A stretch of DNA of 64,000 bases from an uncultured Prevotellaceae bacterium (GTDB taxonomy: Bacteria > Bacteroidota > Bacteroidia > Bacteroidales > Muribaculaceae). Below are positions 26,831-35,855 of this stretch, piece by piece. The DNA lies in assembly GCA_900318255.1 (NCBI GenBank), contig ONJX01000005.1:1-64000 (forward strand). The letters run 5' to 3'. Positions within the stretch are counted from its first letter, which is position 1. Every line of letters starts with the position of its first letter. Below the pieces are notes generated by a model that had not been told where the DNA came from, made no database searches, and saw only the letters and a list, made by a program, of their open reading frames with translations. The translations under genes were made by a program, and so were the position numbers.

Positions 26831-26832
26831 TA

Positions 26833-27927
26833 ATGAAAACTCCCAATATTGAGCTTAATAATAGCACAATTCTTGTAACTGGATCTGCAGGATTTATTGG
26901 TTCATATCTTGTCAAACGACTTTTAAAAAATTATCCAGCAGCAAAGATTATTGGAGTGGACAATATGAATGACTATTATGATGTCTCACTAAAAGAATCA
27001 AGGTTAAATGAGTTGCGTGAATTGTCGAGTAATAATCAGTTTGTTTTCTATAAAGAGTCAATAGCAGACAAAGTATTTATTGGTGAATTGTTTTCAGAAT
27101 ACAATTTTGATATTGTAGTAAATTTGGCTGCTCAAGCTGGAGTCAGATATAGCATAACAAATCCTGATGTTTATATTGAAAGCAATATCATTGGTTTTTA
27201 TAATATCTTAGAGGCGTGTCGACATAGTTATGATGATGGTAAGCAAGGCATTCAACATCTTGTGTATGCAAGTTCTAGCAGTGTTTATGGTAATAATGAA
27301 AAAAATCCGTATTCAACTGATGATAAAGTTGATAATCCAATAAGTTTGTATGCTGCAACAAAAAAAAGTGATGAGTTGCTGGCTCATGCTTATTCCAAGC
27401 TATATAACATTCCATCAACTGGACTTCGATTTTTCACAGTCTATGGCCCTGCTGGTCGTCCAGATATGGCTTATTTTGGATTCACCAACAAGTTGGTAAA
27501 AGGTGAAAAGATTCAGATATTCAATTATGGAAAGTGCAAAAGAGATTTCACTTACATTGACGACATCATAGAGGTTGTGATTAGAGTGATGCAATGTGCT
27601 CCTGAAAAAGTTTTAGGTGATGATGGTCTGCCAATCCCTCCTTATTTAATCTATAATATTGGTAACAATCAACCTGAGAATCTTTTAGATTTCGTTAACA
27701 TACTTCAAGAGGAACTATTAAAAGCAGGTGTGCTTACAGATAATTACGATTTTGAATCACATAAAGAACTGGTTCCAATGCAACCAGGGGATGTTATCGT
27801 AACGAATGCTGATGTTTCTGTACTTGAACAAGATTTCGGTTTTCGGCCATCAACAACTTTAAGGCAGGGACTTAGACTTTTTGCACAATGGTACTCTAAA
27901 TATTTTAGTACTAAAAAGAACTTTTAG
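26833..27927 (+). CDS. UDP-glucuronate 4-epimerase
   Basis: 364 aa from the ATG at 26833. Rossmann motif GSAGFIGSYLVKRLL, long loop NMNDYYDVSLKESRL typical of UDP-glucuronate 4-epimerases (DxxNDYYDVxLKxxRL), SSSSVYGNN, catalytic YAATK near residue 177, and RFFTVYGPAGRPDMA. It turns UDP-glucuronate (from Ugd) to UDP-galacturonate in the cytoplasm. The ghost of ugd just ahead of it and a ghost phosphoglycosyl transferase just behind suggest that this gene is a survivor of an older capsule locus. Confidence 0.9.
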   Translation: MKTPNIELNNSTILVTGSAGFIGSYLVKRLLKNYPAAKIIGVDNMNDYYDVSLKESRLNELRELSSNNQFVFYKESIADKVFIGELFSEYNFDIVVNLAAQAGVRYSITNPDVYIESNIIGFYNILEACRHSYDDGKQGIQHLVYASSSSVYGNNEKNPYSTDDKVDNPISLYAATKKSDELLAHAYSKLYNIPSTGLRFFTVYGPAGRPDMAYFGFTNKLVKGEKIQIFNYGKCKRDFTYIDDIIEVVIRVMQCAPEKVLGDDGLPIPPYLIYNIGNNQPENLLDFVNILQEELLKAGVLTDNYDFESHKELVPMQPGDVIVTNADVSVLEQDFGFRPSTTLRQGLRLFAQWYSKYFSTKKNF

Positions 27928-27928
27928 C

Positions 27929-27982
27929 TTGCTCAAAGGCGATGTGGCATTGATTGGGCCACATCTTTTGTTGCTACCCTAA
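27929..27982 (+). pseudogene. Ghost of an initiating phosphoglycosyl transferase
   Basis: 18 codons read LLKGDVALIGPHLLLLP followed by a stop. This matches the conserved VLKGDMALIGPRPLMP core of the intact enzyme at 20653-21264, including the invariant IGP. Nothing upstream or downstream continues the frame. The piece lies directly after the stop of the UDP-GlcA 4-epimerase. Too short to function. Confidence 0.7.
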
Positions 27983-28012
27983 ATTGACAATGAAACAACT
28001 GAAAATATTCAA

Positions 28013-28984
28013 ATGAACGAATTGGTATCAATATTTTGTCCAGTCTACAATATCTCATCGCGTTATCCTGGGGCATTGGAACGGTTTCTTGATAGTATCA
28101 AGAATCAAACCTATACTAACATCGAAGTAATTCTTGTCGATGATGGAAGTACTGATGATTCTGCCGCCATATGTGACCAATGGGCCCAAATGGACAATCG
28201 TTTCCATGTGGTACGTCATGGCACGAACCGCACAATCAACAAAGCCCGTGAAACTGGTTTCCGTCGCTGTTCGGGTTCACTGGTGTTTAATGCAGACCCT
28301 GATGACTTGCTTCATCCACAAGCCATTGAGATCCAGCACGCACTGCTCACCGAACATCCTAATTGCCAAATGGTAGTTGGGATTCTTCACCCACATTGGG
28401 GAGAAACTGTAAATTTTATTCCAATAACTAATCCAAACTATGAGATTTTGAGTCAATTCGAATCTGTTCGAAGGTTGTTTAGGAGCGGAAATCACACTGT
28501 CTGGAACAAACTTTATCGTCGTGAATTGTTGGACTCCATTGATTGGGATGTGACGAAAATCAACGACTTCCACCTCACTTTGCAGATATGGCTTAACTGT
28601 AATAAATTCGTATATCTTAATGACACCACCTATTATTGGATACAACGCGATTTGTCAGTTACGCATACAAACCGTGCAGAACAATCAATAAAGAAGTTCG
28701 ACACCCTCATAATGGATTGGAATAGATACATTGGTGGCAAGCATCCTGAATACTATGCCGACTTCTTTTACAGAACCTACATCATGGCGACCTCGGGTTT
28801 CAACACACTCAGCCACGATAACAAAAAGGCATGGCGCGAGAAGTTGCATGAATTTTACAAACTCACATGGAATGACTACATCAGGTGTGATGCACCTCTG
28901 CGCGAGAAAGTGGCCATGTGCTGGGTGAAGCACTTTCCTCAACATAAAACTTTCTTTGGTAAAATCAAAGCCCTTATCTCATGA
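28013..28984 (+). CDS. Glycosyltransferase family 2
   Basis: 323 aa. LVSIFCPVYNISS opening, ILVDDGSTDDSAAICDQW for nucleotide binding, and the DxD-like FNADPDDLLHP near residue 92. The second half is unusual in pattern (NHTVWNKLYRRELL) but has the expected acidic region around residue 190. Overlaps the next gene by 4 bp. GC content is intermediate. Cytoplasmic sugar transfer, donor unknown. Confidence 0.84.
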   Translation: MNELVSIFCPVYNISSRYPGALERFLDSIKNQTYTNIEVILVDDGSTDDSAAICDQWAQMDNRFHVVRHGTNRTINKARETGFRRCSGSLVFNADPDDLLHPQAIEIQHALLTEHPNCQMVVGILHPHWGETVNFIPITNPNYEILSQFESVRRLFRSGNHTVWNKLYRRELLDSIDWDVTKINDFHLTLQIWLNCNKFVYLNDTTYYWIQRDLSVTHTNRAEQSIKKFDTLIMDWNRYIGGKHPEYYADFFYRTYIMATSGFNTLSHDNKKAWREKLHEFYKLTWNDYIRCDAPLREKVAMCWVKHFPQHKTFFGKIKALIS

Positions 28985-29631
28985 AAGATATTGCAATATA
29001 TGGTGCCGGAGGTTTAGGCAAAGAGGTGGCTTGCTTAATTGACCGTATCAACAAATCGCAATCCAAACCACAGTGGCGACTGATTGGCTTTTTTGATGAC
29101 GGCAAGCCAATAGGCACAACCATTTCACGCTATGGGTCCGTGCTAGGAGGAATGACGGAGCTTAACGCATGGCCCGAGCCGCTCGACATAACCATTGCCA
29201 TAGGAAACCCCACTTCAATCAAAAAGATTGTCGAAACCATTAATAATCCACTTATTGGTTTCCCTAATGTGATAGACCCCATATTTGTAATGGCAGATGA
29301 GCTGACATCCGAAATAGGTCACGGAAACATCATTCAGAGAAATTGTTTTATCTCTTGCGATGCCAAACTTGGTAATTTCAATGTGCTTAATGGAGATGTG
29401 GTTTTTGGTCACGACGTTATTGCTCAAGACTATAATGTCTTTATGCCTAACGTCCGCATCTCAGGCGGCGTGATCATAGGAAATGAAAACCTATTCGGAG
29501 CCTGCTCATTTGTAATCTATGGACTGAAGATTGGCAATCTTATAAAGCTCAGTCCAGGAAGCATGTTACTCACCAAGCCCAAGGACAACAACACTTACCT
29601 AGGCAATCCCGCCAAACTCCTAAAATTTTAA
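28981..29631 (+). CDS. PglD/NeuD-like sugar acyltransferase
   Basis: 216 aa. N-terminal Rossmann-like domain (IAIYGAGGLGKEVACLID) that in PglD and NeuD binds the sugar nucleotide, followed by left-handed beta-helix repeats from about residue 105 (IGHGNIIQRNCFISCD, LGNFNVLNGDVVFGHDV) with GHD as probable catalytic His region. Family members N- or O-acetylate amino sugars. It may acylate the product of the DegT aminotransferase, either with acetyl-CoA or with an acyl-ACP from the downstream module; the latter is inference. Confidence 0.83.
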   Translation: MKDIAIYGAGGLGKEVACLIDRINKSQSKPQWRLIGFFDDGKPIGTTISRYGSVLGGMTELNAWPEPLDITIAIGNPTSIKKIVETINNPLIGFPNVIDPIFVMADELTSEIGHGNIIQRNCFISCDAKLGNFNVLNGDVVFGHDVIAQDYNVFMPNVRISGGVIIGNENLFGACSFVIYGLKIGNLIKLSPGSMLLTKPKDNNTYLGNPAKLLKF

Positions 29632-29659
29632 TATTGTGCTCTTGTCAAAATGTGAATCT

Positions 29660-30435
29660 ATGACACTCAATAAGTTATACCGTTTCCTCTTTCGCTCGCA
29701 TTTGAATTATATCAAGCATTTTATTTTAACTTTCGCGTTTTCCCTTTCCGGACTGCCATAAAATTTCCCATATTCCTTTTTGGCAAAGTAGATCTCTATC
29801 ATATCGAAAAAGGTTGCATCCAGTTAACCTGCATTACGCGTCCTGCAACTATCAGAATTGGGGGAGGTATACCTGGGAATTTTGTCCAACATTGCCATAC
29901 TTACGTTACACACATCACATTATATGGTAAAATGAAATGTGGAAAATCACTGTATCTGGGCAACGGCACAAGCCTTTTTGTGGGACCAGGTGCCACGCTT
30001 GAGATTGGTGATGATTTTTTCATGAATGCAAATTGCAAGCTTTTTTGTGAGAATTACATCAAATTGGGGGACCAAGCACGGGTCAGCTGGGATAGTCAGG
30101 TATTTGATTCCAATTTTCATTTTATGGTCGATGATGGAATTGTAAAGCCCAAGTCTGAACCCGTCGTTCTGGGTCACAACTGCTGGGTAGGAAACCGTGT
30201 TACAATAACTAAAGGGACTGTTTTGCCACCTTTCTCCATAGTGGCTTCCAATAGTATTGTTAACAAAAATTTTTCTCAAAATCCAGAAGCGGGTCTTTAT
30301 GCAGGTTTACCGGCAAAACTCATAATGGTGGGGCCTCGCCGTTTAATTCTGTCAAAAACAACCGAACAAAGTATGGAACAGCTTTTCAAGAATGTTCATA
30401 GCACATTGACGATAGAAGACATTACCAAATTATAG
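29660..30435 (+). pseudogene. Hexapeptide acyltransferase with N-terminal frameshift
   Basis: An ATG at 29660 starts MTLNKLYRFLFRSHLNYIK and then goes out of frame. From about 29716 a second frame continues F-Y-F-N-F-R-V-F-P-F-R-T and runs without stop through residue blocks typical of this family (VDLYHIEKGCIQL, IRIGGGIPGNF) into the intact beta-helix frame ending at 30435. A one-base loss near 29716-29719 would explain it. The C-terminal 167 aa (from an ATG at 29932) hold the beta-helix with HNCWVGNRVTITKGT and could still fold, but the N-terminal part that normally precedes it would be missing. Either a real pseudogene or a sequencing error. Confidence 0.7.
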
Positions 30436-30497
30436 GTATATCCTACACAAAATCTTCATTTTAGAAACACGTTAATCAACTTTTTAATATATTAATC

Positions 30498-30728
30498 ATG
30501 AATTTAAACAATTTTATTGAGAATTTTGCTGATCAGTTTGAGGAGACCGACGCAAGTGCATTCACTCCCGACACCAAGTTCAAAGAATTAGAGGAATGGA
30601 GCTCACTGATAGCCCTGTCTATCATAGCCATGGTTGACGAAGAATATGATATCACTCTCAAGGGTGATGACATTCGTAATTCCGCTACTATCCTAGACCT
30701 ATTCAATATAGTAAAAGGAAAATCATAA
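30498..30728 (+). CDS. Acyl carrier protein, first of two in the acyl module
   Basis: 76 aa, acidic, four-helix ACP pattern: FIENFADQFEETDASAF, KELEEWSSLIALSIIAMVDEEYD, LKGDDIRNSATILDLF. The Ser of EEWSSL lies where the phosphopantetheine Ser (usually DSL) is expected. It would carry acyl intermediates for the neighbouring KAS III and reductase genes. Its stop overlaps the start of the first KAS III gene by 1 base. Confidence 0.85.
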   Translation: MNLNNFIENFADQFEETDASAFTPDTKFKELEEWSSLIALSIIAMVDEEYDITLKGDDIRNSATILDLFNIVKGKS

Positions 30729-31789
30729 TGGCTTTTTTTACGGTAAATAACGTAAAGATTCGAGGAATAGCAGCCTGTGTTCCTCAAACTGTTGAAGAAA
30801 ACTCATCACTTCCGTTCTACAAAACACCAGAAGAAGCCAAACAGGTAATCAATGCCATTGGGATTGAACGCCGCCACATTGCTTCTGCTGATATAGCTGT
30901 GAGTGATTTATGCTGTAAAGCAGCCGACCAAATTCTCGCTGCTTTAGGATGGGGAAAAGAGAGTATTGATTTGCTTGCTCTGATTACCCAGAATCCGGAT
31001 TATCTAAATCATCCCACATCGTTTGTGGTTCATGAACGCATGGGGTTTCCGGACAGCACGATGTGTTTGGATTACTTTCATGGGTGTCCTGGTTGGGTAA
31101 CAACATTGAGTAGTGTTGCTTCTATGATTTCAAATGGTGGCATCAAGAGGGCATTACTTCTTGACGGAGATACTGTTTCAAAAGACCAAGGAGCGGCCAG
31201 TCGTGAAGAAAGACCCTTGTTTGGCGATGCTGCCATTGCAACAGCTCTTGAATTTTGCGAGGGGGCACAGCCAATGTATTTCAACATAGGAACATTAAGT
31301 GAAGGAGGAAAAGCATTGGCACGACTACAGGGTGGATATCGTCATCCTTACACACTAGAGACATTAAAATCAGAATTAGGACGACTCGCTGGCACGTTGC
31401 AAGACAAGGAAATCTATAAAATGGACTCAATGGATGTGTTTTCATTCGCTATAACAAAGATTCCCAAGGCGATAAAAAGATTATGTGTAACATTTGGAGT
31501 TTCAATTGATGATGTAGATTTGTTTGTTTTACATCAGGCTAATAAGATGATAGTAGATAGCATCGCTAAACGTTTAAAAATATCAGAAGAGAAAGTTCCT
31601 CTTAGCTTGAAAAATTATGGCAACACTACTAGCGTGAGTATACCATTAACGATGGCCACCACCTCGGCCAAACGGTACCGAAACGAACAACTGAAGAATG
31701 TTGTTTGTGGATTTGGTACTGGATTAGCATGGGGAGCTGCTTTTTTTGAGACTGAAAATTTAGTTATTCCAGAAATACAATATATTTAA
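30728..31789 (+). CDS. Beta-ketoacyl-ACP synthase III-like (first)
   Basis: 353 aa, FabH-type thiolase fold. The catalytic triad is visible: Cys in YFHGCPGWVTTLSS near residue 121, His in VLHQANKMI and Asn in KNYGNTTSVSIPL. KAS III enzymes condense an acyl-CoA or acyl-ACP with malonyl-ACP, or act as acyl-transfer enzymes in natural-product pathways. Divergent from household FabH by length and by the YFHGCPGW context; together with a second KAS III 0.8 kb away it suggests a dedicated short acyl synthesis pathway. Confidence 0.87.
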   Translation: MAFFTVNNVKIRGIAACVPQTVEENSSLPFYKTPEEAKQVINAIGIERRHIASADIAVSDLCCKAADQILAALGWGKESIDLLALITQNPDYLNHPTSFVVHERMGFPDSTMCLDYFHGCPGWVTTLSSVASMISNGGIKRALLLDGDTVSKDQGAASREERPLFGDAAIATALEFCEGAQPMYFNIGTLSEGGKALARLQGGYRHPYTLETLKSELGRLAGTLQDKEIYKMDSMDVFSFAITKIPKAIKRLCVTFGVSIDDVDLFVLHQANKMIVDSIAKRLKISEEKVPLSLKNYGNTTSVSIPLTMATTSAKRYRNEQLKNVVCGFGTGLAWGAAFFETENLVIPEIQYI

Positions 31790-31801
31790 GTAAGTTAAGT
31801 T

Positions 31802-32569
31802 ATGTATAATCCTTTTTCACTTAAAGGTAAAACCGTCTTGGTAACTGGTGCTTCGTCTGGCATAGGAAGAGCTACAGCTATTGAATGTGCGCTTCTTGGC
31901 GCAAATGTGATTATCTCAGCACGCAATGAAATCCGCCTCAAAGACGTTTTGAATAGTCTAGATAGGTCAATGGATCAGACTCATAAGTTCATAATTGCAG
32001 ACCTCGCCACCAATGATGGAATAGATGCTCTTGTTGGGCAAGTAGGGTTAGTTGATGGAGTTGTTAGCAATGTTGGCATGTTACCTAAGAGTTATCCCAT
32101 CAAATTTATCACAAATGCCGACATGACTCAAGTCATAAATGTAAATCTTTTTTCTCATGTCATGTTAGCAAAGGGACTCATTAAGAAAAAGAGACTGAAC
32201 AAAGGCGCTTCATATGTGTTTACCTCTTCAGTGGGTGGGGTGACCACGTATGTTGTTGGGAGTTCATTGTATGATATGTCTAAAGCGGCCATAAACTCAT
32301 TTGCCAAATCTTGTGCTGTTGACTTTTCAAGCCGTAATATCAGATGTAATGCTGTTTGCCCTGGAATGATACGAACACCTATGACCCAACCCGGAGGTGT
32401 ACTCAATGAGGTTGATTACCAGAAAGACATTGAAGAGCACTATTTACTTGGGAGATATGGTGAGCCCGAAGAAGTAGCCCGCACAATAGTTTTTTTACTG
32501 TCCGATGCATCTTCTTTCATTACGGGCACATCCATTATGATTGATGGTGGTGCATCTGTAATACATTAG
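31802..32569 (+). CDS. SDR family reductase, FabG-like
   Basis: 255 aa. Cofactor motif GASSGIGRATAIE (TGxxxGxG variant), catalytic Ser in FTSSVGG and YDMSK (YxxxK) near residue 157, and AVCPGMIRTPM. Likely reduces a beta-ketoacyl-ACP to the 3-hydroxy form with NADPH. It lies between the two KAS III genes, which supports that role. A role as sugar or alcohol dehydrogenase is the main alternative. Confidence 0.85.
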   Translation: MYNPFSLKGKTVLVTGASSGIGRATAIECALLGANVIISARNEIRLKDVLNSLDRSMDQTHKFIIADLATNDGIDALVGQVGLVDGVVSNVGMLPKSYPIKFITNADMTQVINVNLFSHVMLAKGLIKKKRLNKGASYVFTSSVGGVTTYVVGSSLYDMSKAAINSFAKSCAVDFSSRNIRCNAVCPGMIRTPMTQPGGVLNEVDYQKDIEEHYLLGRYGEPEEVARTIVFLLSDASSFITGTSIMIDGGASVIH

Positions 32570-32574
32570 ATTCT

Positions 32575-33645
32575 ATGGCAAAGATAACTTTTCATGGAGT
32601 GGGTATAAAAGCGATGGCAGCTTGTGTCCCGTCTAAGGTCGTTTATAACCGCGATCTGGGTTATCTGATTCCAAAAGAAGAAATAGAAAAAACTATTGAG
32701 AGTATTGGTATCGTTGAGCGTCGCGTTGCCGATGAAGACGTGACAGCTAGCGATCTTGCTTATCAAGCTGCACGTCAATTGCTTGATGACAATGGAATTG
32801 ACACATCGTCGATTGACGTCCTTTTGTTTATGAGCCAAACAGGTGATTATCGCATTCCTGCCACATCATGCATTTTACAACATCGGTTGGGCTTGGCTAA
32901 AACTACTGCCTGCATCGACTTGACGCTTGGATGCTCTGGATATGTTTTCGCTTTAAGTACTGCCATGGCTTATGCTTCGATGGAGGGCGTGAATCGTGTC
33001 CTTCTTCTTGATGGAGAGACTTTCTCAAAAATTGTAAATCGTCGTGACAAAGTCGACTGGCCTCTATACGGAGATGCTGCTACAGCGACCTTAATTGAAA
33101 AGGGAGATTACGGTGCCACCACTTTCCTTCTCAACACTGACGGCAGTGGTGAGGATGCAGTGAAAATACGAGCAGGCATGCGTCATCGAATAACTGCTGA
33201 TTCACTGGTTGAAAGGGAGCAGGAAGAAGGAAACATTCGTAATGAACTGGAGGTTTATATGGATGGGATGGACGTGTTCAACTTTGCGATTAGCAAAGTC
33301 CCACGCAGTGTCAAGGAAATCTTGAAAGAAACTGAACAGACTATCGATGATATAGACTTCTTGGTGTTTCACCAAAGTAACAAGTTCATGACAGATTTTT
33401 TCATAAAGAAACTGAAGTTTCCCCCTGAACGTGTTCCTTATTGTATCCAAAAATATGGCAACACCAGTTCCACATCGATACCATTGACAATCGTGAGTGA
33501 ATTATACAACAAATTGGATGGACATAAGAAGGTGGTGATGTGTGGGTTTGGTGCTGGACTGAGTTGGGGAACTGCCTTAGTTGACTTCAAAGATTGCCAA
33601 ATCACTCCAGTTATTGAATATGAACGTAAAGTGACAAAACAATGA
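32575..33645 (+). CDS. Beta-ketoacyl-ACP synthase III-like (second)
   Basis: 356 aa, paralogue of the first KAS III of this module. Catalytic Cys in LTLGCSGYVFAL near residue 117, His in FHQSNKFM, Asn in KYGNTSSTSIPL. The GCSGY context is closer to classic FabH. Two synthases with one reductase suggest two rounds of chain building or one condensing enzyme and one acyl transferase. Overlaps the next gene by 4 bp. Confidence 0.87.
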   Translation: MAKITFHGVGIKAMAACVPSKVVYNRDLGYLIPKEEIEKTIESIGIVERRVADEDVTASDLAYQAARQLLDDNGIDTSSIDVLLFMSQTGDYRIPATSCILQHRLGLAKTTACIDLTLGCSGYVFALSTAMAYASMEGVNRVLLLDGETFSKIVNRRDKVDWPLYGDAATATLIEKGDYGATTFLLNTDGSGEDAVKIRAGMRHRITADSLVEREQEEGNIRNELEVYMDGMDVFNFAISKVPRSVKEILKETEQTIDDIDFLVFHQSNKFMTDFFIKKLKFPPERVPYCIQKYGNTSSTSIPLTIVSELYNKLDGHKKVVMCGFGAGLSWGTALVDFKDCQITPVIEYERKVTKQ

Positions 33646-34046
33646 TGGTAAACGAGTTGCGGTTTCATCACATAGGGATTGCATGCCACGACATTGAGGT
33701 GACAAAACCGTTTTATGTGGCACTGGGATATGTGGCGAGTGAAACGGTCAAGGATCCAGTGCAGAATATCTTTATTTGTTTCCTTGACAAACCGGGTATG
33801 CCCAAGCTTGAATTGCTGGCCCCTGTTGATGAGCAAAGCCCCGTTAACCGCACGTTGGCTGCCAGTGGCGTTACCCCCTATCATGTCTGTTATGAGGTAG
33901 AAAACTTGGAGGCCACCATCAAGGAGTTAAAAGGCCAACGGTTCGTTCGGGTGAGCAAACCTGCTACAGCATGCGCGATCAACAGTAGGCGTGTGTGTTT
34001 CTTATACAATAAAGATGTTGGGCTCATTGAATTGGTCGAGGCATGA
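33642..34046 (+). CDS. VOC (glyoxalase-fold) family protein
   Basis: 134 aa from a start that overlaps the second KAS III by 4 bp. Two VOC half-motifs carry the expected metal ligands: His in RFHHIGIAC, Glu in KLELLAP, His in PYHVCYEV, Glu in GLIELVEA. The nearest functional relatives by pattern are methylmalonyl-CoA epimerase-type proteins, so epimerisation of an acyl-ACP is a reasonable guess. Overlaps the FkbH gene start by 4 bp. Confidence 0.8.
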   Translation: MMVNELRFHHIGIACHDIEVTKPFYVALGYVASETVKDPVQNIFICFLDKPGMPKLELLAPVDEQSPVNRTLAASGVTPYHVCYEVENLEATIKELKGQRFVRVSKPATACAINSRRVCFLYNKDVGLIELVEA

Positions 34047-35629
34047 AGTGTTTTGTCTTTCGCAATCAAACTGTTGAGCCATTTTTCAATGAGAAAGGTG
34101 TTGTGTTCTCTTGTTATGATGACATCAGTGTGATACCAAAGCAAGCAGATGTTTTCATTTGGTTTTATCAGGTACCACCAGGTGAAAGTGCTGTTGTGGC
34201 AAAAGAAGTTGACACTTACATTGAGAAATTTAAAATGGTTCTCAGCCGTGTTGAACAAGACAAACAAATAGCGGTATTCACATTATATCCGTTGGCTAAT
34301 ACGAATATTGTCAGTGGAAATACTTCTCTTCTTCTTGCGATTGAGAATTTTAATCGTTGGGTGGCCGAGATTTCAAAAGAACATAAGAATGTAAGAATAG
34401 TTGACTTCAGCGAATTCACACGCCACTATCCTAAAGAGGAGCTTGTAAACTGGAAATTCTATTTCATCTCTCAGACATTGCTCAGCCCCAAATTGGCTAA
34501 AGACTTCAAGCATTGGTGGCAGCGAAAAGAATGTGAGTTGGCGCTGAAGCGCAAGAAATGCCTCGTTCTCGACCTTGACAACACGCTATGGGGTGGAGTC
34601 CTAGGTGAAGAAGGTGTGGAAGGCATTAAGATTGGTGGTGACTATCCCGGAAAGGCTTTCGCCTATTGGCAACAAGCCTTGATGAATCTCAAGAACACAG
34701 GTGTTATGCTTGCCGTGTGCAGCAAGAACAACGAACAGGATGTTTTTGAAGTTTGGGGTAAGAATCCATATTTGATTCTACGTAAAGACGATTTCGTGGC
34801 ATGGCGCATCAATTGGCAAGACAAGGCGAGAAACATTCAAGAATTGGCAGCCGAGTTGAATATAGGACTCGACAGCATGGTGTTTTTGGATGACAATCCC
34901 ACAGAACGTGAACTGATTAAGCAGTTGTTGCCGATGGTGGAAGTCCCCGAATTCCCTGCAAAACCATACCAATTAATGGATTTCTTTCATCGGTTGGTTG
35001 AAGATTATTTCCGTGTTTACTCAGTAACAAACGAGGACTTAAAAAAGACAGAGCAATATAAGGCAAATGCACAACGGGCAGCCGAACTAACCAAATTCAG
35101 TGATTTCGACGATTATTTGCGATCATTGGATATAAAAATTGATGTTTTGCCTCTTGACCTTTTCAACTTGCCACGTGTAGCACAAATGACTCAGAAAACC
35201 AATCAGTTCAATTTGACCACACATCGCTATACAGAGAATGATATTCAACAGATGGCAAATGATGGAGCCTTGATATATGCCATAAGTGTGAGTGACAAGT
35301 TTGGAGATAATGGAATAACCGGAGAGATTATCTTGCGCCCAAAGGACAAAGAATCCATGATTATTGACACCCTGTTACTGAGTTGTCGCATTTTGGGCAA
35401 AGGTATAGAGTTTGCTTTCTTGGATGTTATACTGAACTTGGTCGCTGCCAAAGGAATCAAATTGATTGAAGCCAGTTATGTTAAAACCGCCAAGAATGTC
35501 CACGTTGCCGATTTTTTTGACTGTGCTGGTTTCGTTTTGAGCGATGCCACTGATAATGAAAAGAAGTATTATTTGGAACTCACCCAACAACGAACGGTAA
35601 AAGATTGTTATTCAATAACTATCAAATAG
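34043..35629 (+). CDS. FkbH-type HAD-IIIC enzyme with GNAT-like C-terminus
   Basis: 528 aa. Residues 1-160 form an N-terminal domain; residues 170-300 hold the HAD-IIIC domain with LVLDLDNTLWGGVLGE, AVCSKNN (conserved Cys) and FLDDNPTERE; the last 200 residues (MTQKTNQFNLTTHRYTENDI, LLSCRILGKGIEF) are GNAT-like. FkbH proteins in polyketide pathways take glyceryl phosphate from 1,3-bisphosphoglycerate and load glyceryl onto an ACP. Here two ACPs are adjacent, so a glyceryl-ACP starter or extender is the natural inference. Confidence 0.88.
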   Translation: MKCFVFRNQTVEPFFNEKGVVFSCYDDISVIPKQADVFIWFYQVPPGESAVVAKEVDTYIEKFKMVLSRVEQDKQIAVFTLYPLANTNIVSGNTSLLLAIENFNRWVAEISKEHKNVRIVDFSEFTRHYPKEELVNWKFYFISQTLLSPKLAKDFKHWWQRKECELALKRKKCLVLDLDNTLWGGVLGEEGVEGIKIGGDYPGKAFAYWQQALMNLKNTGVMLAVCSKNNEQDVFEVWGKNPYLILRKDDFVAWRINWQDKARNIQELAAELNIGLDSMVFLDDNPTERELIKQLLPMVEVPEFPAKPYQLMDFFHRLVEDYFRVYSVTNEDLKKTEQYKANAQRAAELTKFSDFDDYLRSLDIKIDVLPLDLFNLPRVAQMTQKTNQFNLTTHRYTENDIQQMANDGALIYAISVSDKFGDNGITGEIILRPKDKESMIIDTLLLSCRILGKGIEFAFLDVILNLVAAKGIKLIEASYVKTAKNVHVADFFDCAGFVLSDATDNEKKYYLELTQQRTVKDCYSITIK

Positions 35630-35636
35630 CGCAATA

Positions 35637-35855
35637 ATGAACGAAAGAATTTTAAGAATCATGCATGAGGTTTTTGAAGATGAAACAATAGACTTCTCAT
35701 GCAGTCAAGGCAATTGTGAGAAGTGGGATTCGCTTCATCACCTCAACCTTATCAGCGAGTTGGAGGACGAATTCGATGTGGAGTTTGAGCCAGAAGAAAT
35801 TGCCGAAATGACAACATTCACCAAGGTGAAAGAGATGTTGTTGAGTAAATGTTGA
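35637..35855 (+). CDS. Acyl carrier protein, second
   Basis: 72 aa, ACP pattern with the phosphopantetheine Ser in KWDSLHHLNL (DSL) near residue 31 and LEDEFDVEFEPEEIAEM as helices II-III. It lies 7 bp after the FkbH gene and overlaps the metallo-hydrolase start, so it is the probable carrier for the FkbH product. Distinct from the first ACP, which has EEWSSL at the equivalent place. Confidence 0.88.
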   Translation: MNERILRIMHEVFEDETIDFSCSQGNCEKWDSLHHLNLISELEDEFDVEFEPEEIAEMTTFTKVKEMLLSKC

